Shown one piece after another: positions 33,167-40,666 of a DNA stretch of 40,666 bases (position 1 is the stretch's first letter; each line of letters begins with the position of its first letter). The translations under genes and the position numbers were made by a program. The stretch lies in contig CAJJCC010000040.1 in assembly GCA_905182585.1 (NCBI GenBank), positions 1 to 40,666 on the forward strand, in the 5' to 3' direction. Below the pieces are notes generated by a model. That model made no database searches. It had not been told where the DNA came from and saw only the letters and a list, made by a program, of their open reading frames with translations. This DNA comes from an uncultured Flavobacteriales bacterium (GTDB lineage: Bacteria > Bacteroidota > Bacteroidia > Flavobacteriales_C > GCA-002722245).

Positions 33167-35728
33167 TTAGTCTATTTTATCTTCTTTGTCTAATTCCTCT
33201 TCTTCATCCCAAGTGATTGTTGTAATCACTTTAGTAGGCCCATTATTTAAGTCCTCTAAATCATTCTTTTCTTTATCCTTTTTTACTTTAAACACATTAA
33301 TAAGATCCTCCTTTAAAACTTGCTTAATTTCTTTTCCTTCTTTTTTCCATGCGTCTGAGATACTTTTTCTTTTTGTCTTTACATCATAACTAAATTTCGG
33401 TTCCTCTACAGTTCCTTTCATCCGAAGTGGAACTGTAGCAGTTTTATCGTTATTTTCAACAACACCAAACTCCTCCTCTATTTGATTCTTTTTATTCGCT
33501 TTGAATATCTCATTATGCTTGACTTTTAGCAAGTAATCAATATCTTGATTAAAAGAATGTGATCCTTGAACGTCTAAATTAATTTCATTCGACCGAATTG
33601 CCATTTCAGGAATATAGATAGTTCCATTATTGATGTCAATATTATTTTCAATCGTAGAAAACTTTAAGTGTTTTAAATCAAAATTCAGTTTAAATTCTTT
33701 GTTCAGGAATTCTGCCAACTCAATCATTGGTTCAAAATCGACTAATTCTCCATTTACAATCCTTAATTTCGATTCTGTATATATTTTATCTTGAATAAGA
33801 TTTAAACCTTTGTCAGCTTCTGCAACTAAATATGCTGAAATTGATATTTTCCCTTTAACATGTTTTGCAAGTAATACGTCTTGTCCAAAATTCTCAAATT
33901 GAACAAAAGCCTTTTTTGCATCTATATCAACCAAATCGGATTTACATTTAAAAATCACATTCTGACTGTTCTTTGCCGTTATACTTCCGTCTAGATTTGC
34001 TTTACCAGAACAAGTATTCATGCTGAAGTTAGAAAAAGACAAAACATTGTTACTGAAATTAACGTAGCCCTTGAGATCTTTCGAATTAAATTTTCTAAAA
34101 CTAAAAGAGCCTAGCTCTAAGTAAGAAGATAACTCAATGTTTGATGGTAATGCAAACTCATAGTTCTCAGTTGACTCAGTAGAATCGGCTCTTTCCGAAA
34201 TGAAATCTTCCAAAACCAATTGGTCAACTTTTAAGGATGATTTAATGGATAAATCCTTTTCTAAGAATACAGTATTTAAAAATTGTTCAATCGTTCCATT
34301 CATCTCAAAATGGCTATCTCCTATCCTGCCTTTAAATTCTTTTACCTTTATATTATTATTTGCCAACATAATCTCCGACTGATCAACTATTATAGGGAAT
34401 TCAAATTGATTTGGTTGCACTAAAGCCTCTAAAACATAAACAGAACCTATTAATTTTAAGGAATTCAAATTGCGTTGATTTGGCTTTGTAAAGACATCTA
34501 TTAATCTGCCCTCTAGTTCAACATCAACCTTTGCTTTACCTTTTAAAGCCTTGAAAGAATTTCTAAGTGAAATATCATGCAAATCTTCAAGGTTTAACTC
34601 AGATAATAAATGAATTTTTATAGATGGGTTTTCCAAGTTTTTTAAAACCCCATCTCCAGTTAATTGAATACGGTTGTTATATACTAAACTATAGCTGCTA
34701 ATTGAGATCAAAGCTGTTTGTATATTTGAAATATTTGATTGGTTAATGCTTCCTTTAACATCAACTTTCGTAAGTCCCGAAGAGCTTATTTTGTAACTTC
34801 CATTATTTATTACAAAGTCTCCTGTTAATTCAGAATCACCTTTTTCACTACTAATCAAACGCAAGGTTGTTGAAATATTTCCAGATGCAGAGTTAAGCTC
34901 TGTTGGTCTCATTTTTTCAGGCAAAACCTTTATTAATTTCTTAATATTTAAAGACTGATTACTGATCAAAACATCCCAGTTGTTTTTCTTTGAATTAACT
35001 ACTCCTGCTATAGTTGACTTGGCGTTAAGTAAGTCCCCTTCAAAATCAAAATCAACTTCCCCGTCTATTATCGACAAACCAAATTGTCCGGACAATTCAA
35101 TTTCATCCCCAAGCTTAAAACCTCCATTTTGGATAATTGAAACACTTCCATCAAAAATAAAGCGTCCTATTATTGAATCCTGCAATGAAGATGGCTGTAG
35201 ATTACCTTGATTAAGATTAATTTGATATTTAGACGCTAATTTAAGATCCTGATACTGAATGTTAACATTGTTAAAAACAATATTTTCTATTTTAAAATTC
35301 GCACTTCCAGAGGAAGATGAATCAGAAGACTCTTTAAGAATATTATAATTTGGATCACCCTTTTCATTCAAGATTACATTTACCACTCCGTTATCAAGTA
35401 TGATTTCCTGAATATTAAATTTTCCACTTAATAGAGGGAGTATATCAAAAACTAAGTGAAGCTTTTCTAATTTTAGAAAAGGCTGATCTCCTTCTTTAAA
35501 GCTGTACGTTTCAACATTTACTAAATCAACAGAAATATTGGGGAAGCTTGAAAATAATTTATACTCAATTTCTGATACATTCACAGGTCGTGAAAGTTTA
35601 TCCCCAATCTCTTCTATAACATATTTCATCAATTTATCCTCATACTGAGTTCCAATAATTATCACCCCACTTACCAATAAAGTGAAGACAATTAAAAAAC
35701 TAAGTAAGATGCGTTTGAGTAATTTCAT
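33167..35728 (-). CDS. AsmA-like envelope protein
   Basis: A large envelope protein of 853 aa. An N-terminal membrane span (about residues 7-27) is followed by YEDKLMKYVIEEIGDKLSRPV and EYKLFSSFPNISVDLVNVE, the typical AsmA opening. The remainder is a long series of beta-rich repeats as in bridge-like AsmA/TamB proteins, which are thought to carry lipids between the membranes. The C-terminal 60 residues are highly charged. ATG start. A GTG-started sensor kinase follows after 1 nt. AsmA-family placement is fairly safe; lipid transport is inference. Confidence 0.85.
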   Translation of the reverse strand: MKLLKRILLSFLIVFTLLVSGVIIIGTQYEDKLMKYVIEEIGDKLSRPVNVSEIEYKLFSSFPNISVDLVNVETYSFKEGDQPFLKLEKLHLVFDILPLLSGKFNIQEIILDNGVVNVILNEKGDPNYNILKESSDSSSSGSANFKIENIVFNNVNIQYQDLKLASKYQINLNQGNLQPSSLQDSIIGRFIFDGSVSIIQNGGFKLGDEIELSGQFGLSIIDGEVDFDFEGDLLNAKSTIAGVVNSKKNNWDVLISNQSLNIKKLIKVLPEKMRPTELNSASGNISTTLRLISSEKGDSELTGDFVINNGSYKISSSGLTKVDVKGSINQSNISNIQTALISISSYSLVYNNRIQLTGDGVLKNLENPSIKIHLLSELNLEDLHDISLRNSFKALKGKAKVDVELEGRLIDVFTKPNQRNLNSLKLIGSVYVLEALVQPNQFEFPIIVDQSEIMLANNNIKVKEFKGRIGDSHFEMNGTIEQFLNTVFLEKDLSIKSSLKVDQLVLEDFISERADSTESTENYEFALPSNIELSSYLELGSFSFRKFNSKDLKGYVNFSNNVLSFSNFSMNTCSGKANLDGSITAKNSQNVIFKCKSDLVDIDAKKAFVQFENFGQDVLLAKHVKGKISISAYLVAEADKGLNLIQDKIYTESKLRIVNGELVDFEPMIELAEFLNKEFKLNFDLKHLKFSTIENNIDINNGTIYIPEMAIRSNEINLDVQGSHSFNQDIDYLLKVKHNEIFKANKKNQIEEEFGVVENNDKTATVPLRMKGTVEEPKFSYDVKTKRKSISDAWKKEGKEIKQVLKEDLINVFKVKKDKEKNDLEDLNNGPTKVITTITWDEEEELDKEDKID

Positions 35729-36005
35729 GAATTAAAGCCAAATTATAATTTATCTAGTTGTCTTTTAATGAAACAACTACTTGTTTTTCAATATTCAATG
35801 TTCATACCTAAAAATCCTTTTAAATAATTCAAGCTTAACAAAAACGACAATAATTTTAAATTATTTTAAACAACTGAAAAACAGTTAAATAAAACGATTA
35901 AAGTTAGGTTGTAAATCTTTAATTAGGTGACCGCATATTTTTTTCGAATAATTATCCAACAAAAAATATGTTTTAACCGTAACTTAAAACAAAATAGGAG
36001 GTCAA
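35729..36005. other. Divergent spacer between AsmA-like gene and rpoN
   Basis: AT-rich, with no gene seen. It must hold the promoters of both flanking genes, but no clear TAnnTTTG pair could be chosen. A Shine-Dalgarno-like AGGAGGT precedes rpoN. Confidence 0.5.
35996..36002 (+). promoter_or_regulatory. Shine-Dalgarno-like AGGAGGT before rpoN
   Basis: A full AGGAGGT lies only 3 nt before the rpoN ATG. Strong Shine-Dalgarno sites are rare in Bacteroidota, and this one is closer than the usual 5-9 nt, so its use is uncertain. Confidence 0.4.
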
Positions 36006-37454
36006 ATGTTAAAACAATCTTTACAACAAAAGCTCTTTCAAAAGCTGTCACCGCAACAAATTCAATTAATGAAGTTGTTACAAGTGCCAACCGTTGCACT
36101 AGAGCAAAGAATCAAGGAAGAATTGGAAAGCAATCCTGCCTTAGAAGAAGGTTCAGAAATAGATGCAAGGGAGCAAGAAGAATATCCAGATGATTATAAT
36201 GAAGAGAATAAACGAGATGATTTTGATTTGTCTCAATATATTTCTGACGATGAAGTTCCTTCATACAAAACTTCAATAAGAAACTCTGGACCAGATGTAG
36301 AAGACAAATCAATGCCTTTGTCTATGGGTAAATCATTTCATGAAATTTTAATTACTCAATTGGGTTTATTAAAGTTAAGTGAAGATGACCGCACTGTAGC
36401 AGAACACTTGATCGGTAACCTTGATGATGCTGGTTATCTAAGACGTGAATTAGAGGCTATAGTGGACGACTTAGCTTTCTATCAAAACATCTCTACTACC
36501 GAAGAAAGATTAGAAGGTTTACTTAAGCAAGTTCAAGGAATGGAACCTGCAGGAGTTGGAGCAAGAAACTTACAAGAATGTTTGATGCTTCAAATAAAAA
36601 GAAAAAAAAGATCTGATTTAAACGTTTATTTGGCAAGTAAGATTCTTGAGAAAACTTTTGATGAGTTTACAAAGAAACATTATCAGAAAATTATCAAAAA
36701 ATTCGAGGTCACGGAAGACGAGTTAAAACTAGCTTTAGAGGAAATTTTAAAGCTTAACCCCAAACCGGGCGGGTCAATGAATGAAACACAAAGAGTTGCT
36801 CAAACGGTCGTTCCTGATTTTCACCTAAACATTGAAGACGGTGAATTACAACTTTCTTTAAATAGCAGAAATGCTCCTGAATTAAAAGTAAGTAGAGAAT
36901 ATAAGGAACTACTTAAAGGATATCAGGCAAACCAAGGAAAGGCATCTAAGTCACAAAAAGATACCGTAATGTTTGTTAGACAGAAATTAGATTCTGCCAA
37001 GTGGTTTATCGATGCAATTGTACAACGCCAAAACACTCTACTTAATACCATGCAAACGATTATAAATCTTCAGCATGATTACTTTTTAACTGGCGATGAG
37101 ACAAAAATAAGACCTATGATTCTGAAGGATATAGCCGATAAAATAGAGATGGACATATCAACTGTTTCAAGAGTATCGAATAGTAAATACATTCAAACTC
37201 CTTACGGAACTTTCCTTTTAAAAACATTTTTCTCGGAAAGTATGCAAAACGACAAAGGAGAGGAGGTCAGTACAAGGGAAATTAAAAAGATACTCCAAGA
37301 CACTGTTGAAACAGAAGAGAAGAAAAAGCCATACACGGATGAAAAACTTGCCGCTATTTTAAAAGAAAAAGGATATCCAATTGCTAGGAGAACAGTTGCT
37401 AAATATAGAGAACAACTTAGCATTCCGGTTGGAAGACTAAGAAAAGAAATATAA
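36006..37454 (+). CDS. rpoN: RNA polymerase sigma-54 factor
   Basis: The alternative sigma factor that needs an AAA+ activator, 482 aa. Region I is the Gln/Leu-rich start LKQSLQQKLFQKLSPQQIQLMKLLQ, which binds activators. An acidic linker (about 45-75) follows, then the core-binding region, the DNA-binding helix-turn-helix (KDIADKIEMDISTVSRVSNSKYIQTPYGTF) and the RpoN box (ARRTVAKYRE; here PIARRTVAKYREQLSIP). No sigma-54 activator is encoded in the window. An overlapping frame starting at 35927 is not considered real. Confidence 0.97.
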   Translation: MLKQSLQQKLFQKLSPQQIQLMKLLQVPTVALEQRIKEELESNPALEEGSEIDAREQEEYPDDYNEENKRDDFDLSQYISDDEVPSYKTSIRNSGPDVEDKSMPLSMGKSFHEILITQLGLLKLSEDDRTVAEHLIGNLDDAGYLRRELEAIVDDLAFYQNISTTEERLEGLLKQVQGMEPAGVGARNLQECLMLQIKRKKRSDLNVYLASKILEKTFDEFTKKHYQKIIKKFEVTEDELKLALEEILKLNPKPGGSMNETQRVAQTVVPDFHLNIEDGELQLSLNSRNAPELKVSREYKELLKGYQANQGKASKSQKDTVMFVRQKLDSAKWFIDAIVQRQNTLLNTMQTIINLQHDYFLTGDETKIRPMILKDIADKIEMDISTVSRVSNSKYIQTPYGTFLLKTFFSESMQNDKGEEVSTREIKKILQDTVETEEKKKPYTDEKLAAILKEKGYPIARRTVAKYREQLSIPVGRLRKEI

Positions 37455-37534
37455 CATTAAACTCATTGAATTGAATGAATTTTCTTTTGACTCAATGTGT
37501 TTTCATAATTTCACCAAATCCCTAAAATTAAGTC

Positions 37535-38179
37535 TTGGAATCCTTCAGTAATAAACTTGCGCTTTTTACCTCATACGTTTTTCACCCTTTATTCATGCCA
37601 ATAAACGGGTTGCTAATCGCTTACTTTTGGGGAAGAATCCCAGGCTTCAACACTTTTTCAACTGCACTCGATAAAAACAACGCTTTCTTAACATTCATTT
37701 CAGTTTTTATCGCAACTGGAGTTATGCCCGTTATTATTTCAATAATTCTCAAAGAATTAAAACTTATTTCTAGCTTACACATGCCAAGAAAAGAGGAACG
37801 AATGTTACCCTTTTTACTAACAGGCACATTATATTACGGGGTGATTTATTTACTTTCTTCCATATGGAATATACCACTCGACCCATTGATTTACAAGTTT
37901 ATGTTTGGCGCCACTTTGGCTATTATCATTGGTATGTTGATCACTTTTAATTGGAAAATTAGTGTTCACATGATCGGAATTGGAGGTGTCGTAGGTATCG
38001 TTACTGTTTTATCCAAAACAGGACCTGAAGTACTTCTTTACTTATTATGTATTTTAATCATAATCGCAGGCTTGATTGGGTTTGGAAGGTTGCAACTAAA
38101 AGCCCATTCCTTCAGTCAGGTAATTGCCGGTTTTTTACTTGGGTTTAGCTGTGAAATTCTTATTCTTTTAATTCGCTAA
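37535..38179 (+). CDS. PAP2-like integral membrane protein
   Basis: A membrane protein of 214 aa with about six spans that looks like a divergent member of the PAP2 phosphatase superfamily. Possible remains of the active-site motifs are WKISVHMIG (SxxxH-like, near residue 140) and RLQLKAHSFSQVIAGFLLG (the His with following GxxxG). The first arginine/lysine motif is unclear, so phosphatase activity is uncertain. The frame opens with TTG at 37535; the next ATG would remove part of the conserved SYVFHPLFMP segment. A -7-like TAATTTCA is at 37506. It follows rpoN by 80 bp and its end overlaps the convergent outer-membrane gene by 12 nt. Confidence 0.7.
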   Translation: MESFSNKLALFTSYVFHPLFMPINGLLIAYFWGRIPGFNTFSTALDKNNAFLTFISVFIATGVMPVIISIILKELKLISSLHMPRKEERMLPFLLTGTLYYGVIYLLSSIWNIPLDPLIYKFMFGATLAIIIGMLITFNWKISVHMIGIGGVVGIVTVLSKTGPEVLLYLLCILIIIAGLIGFGRLQLKAHSFSQVIAGFLLGFSCEILILLIR

Positions 38180-38827
38180 AAAAGATATTCCAAAAGATAG
38201 TTGATTAATCCCAGGCTGCTTAGAAGCTCGGATTAATGAGTTGATTCCGTAATAGGTATAAAAGTTAATTAGACCACATCCAACTCTAAAAGAAGCGCCG
38301 TATTTTAAATCTTCCAAAATATTAATGTTTTTTCGTTCGAAGATTGTCCCGCTATTTTCATCTAACGTATATTTTGACTTTACTAAATATCCAATTTTTG
38401 TACCTATTGATAACCTAAACGGTATTTTTGTTTGAGTCCTAAACCTTAGCTCCAATGGAACTTCTAAATAATGAGAAGTTAGTTGATTTATAGCACACAC
38501 TCTATGTAATGCTTTCAGCCCAAGAGCTCTTATTGAATTGGCTTCAAAGGATCTTTTAAAATCGACGTTAGAATTGATGTTAGCAAAATCATATCCTAAG
38601 CCATAAAAACATGAATACCTTGACTTACTAATCACAATATCCTTCCCCCAACTTGTTGAAAAGCCTAAAGAAAAAGAAGAATTAATATCGCTAGGAGTGT
38701 TTATCCAACTAGGCGTATACAAATCAAAAATTAATCGATCAGACTTGAAGTACTCACCAGCATGTGTAGCGAATACAGTAAAAAAGAGGACAAGTCCAAT
38801 GATATGTTTTAGATAAAAAAAAATCAT
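38168..38827 (-). CDS. Outer-membrane beta-barrel protein
   Basis: A protein of 219 aa with a signal peptide (hydrophobic about residues 8-22, cleavage near THA-GE). The mature part has alternating beta-strand patterns and the family phrase YLEVPLELRFRT followed by PFRLSIGTKIGYLVKSKY, as in Bacteroidota outer-membrane barrel proteins (porin-like/OMP_b-brl). The position next to rpoN and a PAP2-like gene recalls loci carrying PorT-type proteins, but I do not see enough to call it PorT. It converges on and overlaps the PAP2-like gene by 12 nt. Confidence 0.75.
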   Translation of the reverse strand: MIFFYLKHIIGLVLFFTVFATHAGEYFKSDRLIFDLYTPSWINTPSDINSSFSLGFSTSWGKDIVISKSRYSCFYGLGYDFANINSNVDFKRSFEANSIRALGLKALHRVCAINQLTSHYLEVPLELRFRTQTKIPFRLSIGTKIGYLVKSKYTLDENSGTIFERKNINILEDLKYGASFRVGCGLINFYTYYGINSLIRASKQPGINQLSFGISFLAN

Positions 38828-38877
38828 TAAGTATAAACCGAAAGATACTCAATTATTCACAATCAATAGTGAAACAA

Positions 38878-38902
38878 AAAAGCCTGCATAAAGCAGGCTT
38901 TT
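38878..38902 (-). terminator. Intrinsic terminator after ferritin
   Basis: AAAAGCCTGC/GCAGGCTTTT, a 10-bp perfect stem with a 5-nt loop and a T-rich tail on the minus strand, just beyond the ferritin stop at 38923. Confidence 0.88.
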
Positions 38903-38922
38903 CTTAATTACGCTTTATAGTA

Positions 38923-39444
38923 TTATTTGCCCGCGCTTGGAACTGAGATACTTCCGCCGATTAAATTTTCTAAATCTCTATCAAAAAGGTATAATCCTCC
39001 TTTTTCTGAACCAGTCAATTTAATTCTATCTAAAATACCTCTAGCTGTCGCTTCTTCTTCAATTTGCTCACTTACGAACCATTGCATAAAATTATGCGTA
39101 GTATAATCTTGCTCTTGAAGACATATATGAACAACACTATTAATCTTAGCAGTAATATTTAACTCATGAGATAATAAACTCTCAAATACATTTGTTAAAC
39201 AATCAAATTCAGTAGGTGGTTCTGAGATTGAAGGAATCCTTGCAACCCCACCTCTTTCATTAACATATTTAATTAATTTAAGCATATGTTCTCTCTCTTC
39301 ATCTGCTTGACGATATAAAAAGGAAGATGTACCTACATAACCTTGATTTTCAGCCCAAGAAGCCATAGAAAGGTAAAACTGAGACGATTCTCCCTCTAAT
39401 AATATTTGGTTGTTTAACGAGTCTTCAACTTTAGATGATACCAT
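38923..39444 (-). CDS. Ferritin (non-haem, FtnA type)
   Basis: An iron-storage protein of 173 aa that forms a 24-subunit shell. All ferroxidase-site residues are present at the same numbers as in E. coli FtnA: E17, E50, H53, E94 and Q127. No Met haem ligand typical of bacterioferritin is seen at the expected place. ATG start, single gene, own terminator. No clear -7 element was found upstream. Confidence 0.94.
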   Translation of the reverse strand: MVSSKVEDSLNNQILLEGESSQFYLSMASWAENQGYVGTSSFLYRQADEEREHMLKLIKYVNERGGVARIPSISEPPTEFDCLTNVFESLLSHELNITAKINSVVHICLQEQDYTTHNFMQWFVSEQIEEEATARGILDRIKLTGSEKGGLYLFDRDLENLIGGSISVPSAGK

Positions 39445-39516
39445 ATCTTATAATTTTCATTTAAGTTAATGACTAAAATCGTTACTAGCAATAGATTTGA
39501 TTTATTTAGAAACTGT

Positions 39517-40191
39517 CTAAGATAATTTCCCCTCCAAAACAATCACAATTTCTCCTTTAGGTGGGGTCTCTTCAAAATACTTTTGAACTTCTGCCACAGT
39601 TCCTCTGTGAAATGTTTCAAACATTTTGGTTAATTCTCTAACTACGCAAATTTGTCTTTCTTCACCAAGAAACTCTGCGATCTGCTGAAGTGTTTTTATT
39701 AGCCGATGTGGAGATTCGTAAAAAACTATAGTGCATGGCAACTCTGCTAAAAACTTTAAGCGAGTGTGTCGGCCCTTTTTGTGCGGCAGAAAACCTTCAA
39801 AAAAAAACTTATCACTAGGTAAGCCACTACCTACTAAGGCAGGGACGAATGCAGTAGCACCTGGCAATGTTTCAACCTCAACGCCAGCTTTTAAGCATTC
39901 TCTAACAAGTAGAAATCCAGGATCCGATATTCCAGGCGTACCGGCATCGGAAACTAAGCCTACAGTTTCTCCTCCTTGAATTTTTTCGATAATCGAATTA
40001 GTCGACTTATGCTCATTATGAGAATGATGCGCCCACATTTTCTTATCAATACTCAAATGCTTTAAAAGCTTTCCTGTTTGGCGAGTATCCTCAGCCAATA
40101 AAACATCAACCGACTTTATGGTTTCAATTGCTCTTAATGTTATATCTCCCAAGTTTCCAATTGGAGTGGGGATTAATACCAACTTACTCAT
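39517..40191 (-). CDS. rsmI: 16S rRNA (cytidine1402-2'-O)-methyltransferase
   Basis: RsmI methylates the ribose of C1402 in the ribosomal P site, using SAM. I start at the ATG at 40191 (224 aa, SKLVLIPTPIGNLGDITLRA); the TTG at 40197 lies within the -7 promoter element and would not be transcribed. Motifs are LLAEDTRQTGKLLKHL, VGLVSDAGTPGISDPG and LPGATAFVPALVGSGLP, the tetrapyrrole-methylase fold of RsmI. The predicted transcript begins at or next to the ATG. Confidence 0.96.
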   Translation of the reverse strand: MSKLVLIPTPIGNLGDITLRAIETIKSVDVLLAEDTRQTGKLLKHLSIDKKMWAHHSHNEHKSTNSIIEKIQGGETVGLVSDAGTPGISDPGFLLVRECLKAGVEVETLPGATAFVPALVGSGLPSDKFFFEGFLPHKKGRHTRLKFLAELPCTIVFYESPHRLIKTLQQIAEFLGEERQICVVRELTKMFETFHRGTVAEVQKYFEETPPKGEIVIVLEGKLS

Positions 40192-40194
40192 GCC

Positions 40195-40202
40195 CAAATT
40201 TA
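40195..40202 (-). promoter_or_regulatory. -7 promoter element of rsmI
   Basis: Minus-strand TAAATTTG, exact match to TAnnTTTG, 3 nt before the ATG at 40191, with a TTG 22 nt upstream. Confidence 0.65.
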
Positions 40203-40255
40203 ACTTTTATTTTGAACAGATGAACAATAAGTTTTTATGATCCTTAGTGAATGGT

Positions 40256-40263
40256 TATTTTTG
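40256..40263 (+). promoter_or_regulatory. -7 promoter element of the 40268 gene
   Basis: TATTTTTG, exact match to TAnnTTTG, 4 nt before the ATG at 40268. No convincing -33 box was identified. Confidence 0.5.
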
Positions 40264-40267
40264 TTCT

Positions 40268-40666
40268 ATGAAAAGATTCATGTCTTTTTTTATTTTACTT
40301 ATTTCTACGCAATGCATTGCGCAACAAGTTTCTGGTTTCATTGTAGACGAGGGGGAATCACCTATTTCATTTGTTTCTATTCATATTCAAAACTCATCAA
40401 ACGGAACGATCGCAAATAGTAAAGGTTATTTTTCGATTGAAGCTCAAAACAGCAAAGACACTCTAGTCTTTTCTTACATTGGCTACGAGTTGGCGAAACT
40501 TACGATAGAAGAGTTTTTAAATCGAAAAATAATCACTTTAAAAAAAGGCATACAGTTAGATGAAATCGTTATTAAATCTGATAATAACTTTGCAAAAACG
40601 ATTATTAAAAATATCCAAAAGAATCGAAAAAAAAACGACCTACAGCAACTTAATTTCACAACCAAA
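40268..40666 (+). CDS. Carboxypeptidase-regulatory-domain protein, probably DUF5686 type (5' part only)
   Basis: The first 133 residues of a longer gene running off the window. A signal peptide ends near residue 18 (TQCIAQQ). A CarboxypepD_reg-like beta-sandwich follows: VSGFIVDEGESPISFVSIHI, NSKGYFSIEA, DTLVFSYIGYE and LDEIVI, the same module that opens TonB-dependent receptors. Residues about 113-128 (FAKTIIKNIQKNRKKND) resemble the linker into a DUF5686 outer-membrane domain, rather than a TonB plug, but the rest is missing so the class is tentative. Confidence 0.75.
   Translation, partial: MKRFMSFFILLISTQCIAQQVSGFIVDEGESPISFVSIHIQNSSNGTIANSKGYFSIEAQNSKDTLVFSYIGYELAKLTIEEFLNRKIITLKKGIQLDEIVIKSDNNFAKTIIKNIQKNRKKNDLQQLNFTTK

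Noticed and set aside
35927-36193. 88-codon plus-strand frame overlapping the start of rpoN
   Set aside because: It runs out of frame through the conserved rpoN region I, its translation looks like a frame-shifted copy of a coding region, and rpoN itself is unambiguous.
38168-38827. Naming the outer-membrane barrel gene porT
   Set aside because: Position near rpoN is suggestive, but the sequence looks like a general outer-membrane barrel family and no PorT-specific feature was recognised.
39517-40197. Longer rsmI starting at TTG 40197
   Set aside because: The TTG lies inside the TAAATTTG -7 element, so it would not be in the transcript.

Overview
This window is a low-G+C chromosomal segment from a member of the Bacteroidota, most likely of the order Flavobacteriales. 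The evidence is gene content (a LuxE-like acyl-protein synthetase, an AsmA-like protein, a DUF5686-type start, a lipoprotein-type PstS, an mreBCD-mrdA-rodA cluster behind purH) and promoters of the Bacteroidota type: TAnnTTTG at -7, with TTG about 20 nt upstream where visible. Shine-Dalgarno sites are nearly absent. No rRNA, tRNA, CRISPR array, intact insertion sequence or prophage was seen. The content is mostly core housekeeping.

Layout. 1-5740: C-terminal processing protease (cut by the window edge), rnpA, a 625-bp empty spacer, an orphan KtrA-like K+ channel regulator, the wreck of a response-regulator receiver gene, metG and a tiny lipoprotein gene. 5800-7866: rlmN and a long-chain polyprenyl diphosphate synthase. 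7930-17444: a compact phosphate-starvation block, phoB-phoR-pstS-pstC-pstA-pstB-phoU on the minus strand, preceded by a phosphate-selective porin and a divergent Na+/phosphate symporter with a PhoU-like tail. 17491-18946: a lipoprotein and a LuxE-like ligase. 18943-26296: purH, mreB, mreC, mreD, mrdA (PBP2), rodA, all minus: purine synthesis followed by the elongasome. 26489-30386: rplM-rpsI-rpsB-tsf-pyrH-frr. 30687-35728: purD, a sensor kinase without a partner regulator, and an AsmA-like protein. 36006-40666: rpoN, a PAP2-like membrane protein, an outer-membrane beta-barrel, ferritin, rsmI, and the start of a carboxypeptidase-regulatory-domain/DUF5686-type protein.

The most interesting signal is regulatory. 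TTAAC repeats at 11-bp period lie upstream of pstS and in the porin/symporter spacer, with a looser version upstream of phoB. That is the geometry expected of a PhoB-family operator, so these are candidate Bacteroidota Pho boxes tying the block into one regulon: uptake across the outer membrane (porin), capture and import (PstSCAB), low-affinity import (symporter), and sensing or shut-off (PhoR, PhoB, PhoU). A second theme is that several genes have their -7 element only 3-7 nt before the start codon, predicting leaderless or almost leaderless mRNAs. A third is the intrinsic terminators inside operons (pstS/pstC, mreB/mreC), which would set unequal dosage. Several starts were moved or are non-ATG (rnpA, pstB, rsmI moved; rplM, mreD and the 33165 kinase GTG; rodA, mreC and the PAP2-like gene TTG).
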